A stretch of 64,000 nt of DNA from Bog-756 sp963812885 (lineage in GTDB: Bacteria > Actinomycetota > Acidimicrobiia > Acidimicrobiales > RAAP-2): positions 186,001 through 250,000 of the forward strand of contig CAWEWZ010000008.1 in NCBI GenBank assembly GCA_963812885.1, in the 5' to 3' direction. The stretch's first letter is position 1; each line of letters begins with the position of its first letter. A model generated the notes under the pieces. The model made no database searches and was not told the DNA's origin. It was given only the letters and a program-made list of their open reading frames with translations. This document shows positions 63,646-64,000 of the stretch, in pieces. The position numbers were made by a program, and so were the translations under genes.

Positions 63646-64000
63646 ATGGACCTGCGCTACACCGACGCCGAGGAGGCGTTCCGGAGCGACCTGCGCCGCT
63701 GGCTGGCCGGCGTTCTGCCCACCCTCCCGACGAAACCGTCACCGAAGGACTGGCCCGGGCGCCGCGCCTACGACACCCACTGGCAGCGCCTCCTGTTCGA
63801 TGCCGGCTATGCCGGGGTCGACTGGCCGGTCGAGGGTGGTGGCCGCGGGTCGTCCCCGGTGGAGGAGCTCATCTTCAAAGAGGAACTCGAACGGGCCCAC
63901 GCCCCTTATGTCGGGGTCAACTTCGTGGGCCTCCTCCACGCCGGCCCGACCATCATCGCCGAGGGAACACCCGCCCAGCGTCAGCGCTACCTCCCGCCGA
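63646..64000 (+). CDS. Acyl-CoA dehydrogenase, N-terminal part (runs off right edge)
   Basis: 118 codons from ATG 63646: MDLRYTDAEEAFRSDLRRWL, DAGYAGVDWPVEGGGRG, EELIFKEELERAHAPY, LHAGPTIIAEGTPAQRQRYL. Typical FadE N-terminal helical domain and very like 53212-54391 in its opening. The rest is outside the window. Probably part of the same catabolic cluster. Confidence 0.85.
   Translation, partial: MDLRYTDAEEAFRSDLRRWLAGVLPTLPTKPSPKDWPGRRAYDTHWQRLLFDAGYAGVDWPVEGGGRGSSPVEELIFKEELERAHAPYVGVNFVGLLHAGPTIIAEGTPAQRQRYLPP

Overview
The window is high-GC, densely packed bacterial chromosome. Its gene types are typical of an aerobic, free-living actinobacterium: a steroid-ring catabolic cluster of the mycobacterial/rhodococcal type (EchA20, IpdA, IpdB, IpdC, FadA6, paired FadE), a maleylpyruvate-isomerase/mycothiol-type protein, a DUF222 HNH nuclease, a three-subunit proton-translocating transhydrogenase, and several genes with a -10 box 6-9 nt before the start codon (leaderless mRNA). 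My best guess is an uncultured Acidimicrobiia-like lineage. That is inference; no rRNA or marker gene is present to confirm it.

Layout. 1-13.6 kb is an extracellular polysaccharide locus: a membrane GT39-like transferase, a two-domain GT2 transferase, a DPM1/ALG5-like GT2 and a GT4 on the minus strand, and two paralogous secreted TIM-barrel hydrolases plus a secreted propeller protein on the plus strand. Two transcription units start from diverged copies of the same leader/promoter region (3.54 and 10.15 kb). 13.7-15.9 kb holds a class III CoA-transferase coupled to a quinone oxidoreductase. 15.9-21.7 kb has a nitronate-monooxygenase-like gene and a tightly overlapping minus-strand operon of sulfotransferase, MBL-fold hydrolase, SDR, VOC protein and Zn-ADH. 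22-24.5 kb holds an alpha/beta hydrolase and an AbrB/PIN toxin-antitoxin pair with a clear operator. 24.67-31.98 kb looks like a genomic island between a direct repeat of the 3' part of tRNA-Ala(CGC) and the intact tRNA gene; cargo is a LuxR/AAA regulator, a hemerythrin, a DHA2 drug exporter and an NmrA-type oxidoreductase, with no visible integrase. 32-39 kb has a GH18 protein, a YacL-like PIN/TRAM membrane protein and pntAA-AB-B. 39-55.5 kb is the steroid-type cluster, with an EAL protein, a large PAS-GGDEF-EAL protein and a ketoacyl-synthase homologue among its genes. 55.7-64 kb holds a CHAP cell-wall protein, an SGNH homologue whose nucleophile is replaced, a long Asp/Ser low-complexity tract, an SDR, a DUF222-HNH gene, an amidohydrolase, an 18-bp tandem repeat and the start of another acyl-CoA dehydrogenase.

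At least 15 genes are split by single indels, each with clear family sequence continuing in another frame and with gene-to-gene stop/start overlaps preserved. This pattern points to residual indel errors in the assembly rather than mass gene decay. Such genes are annotated here as one CDS across the shift, with the shift position stated.
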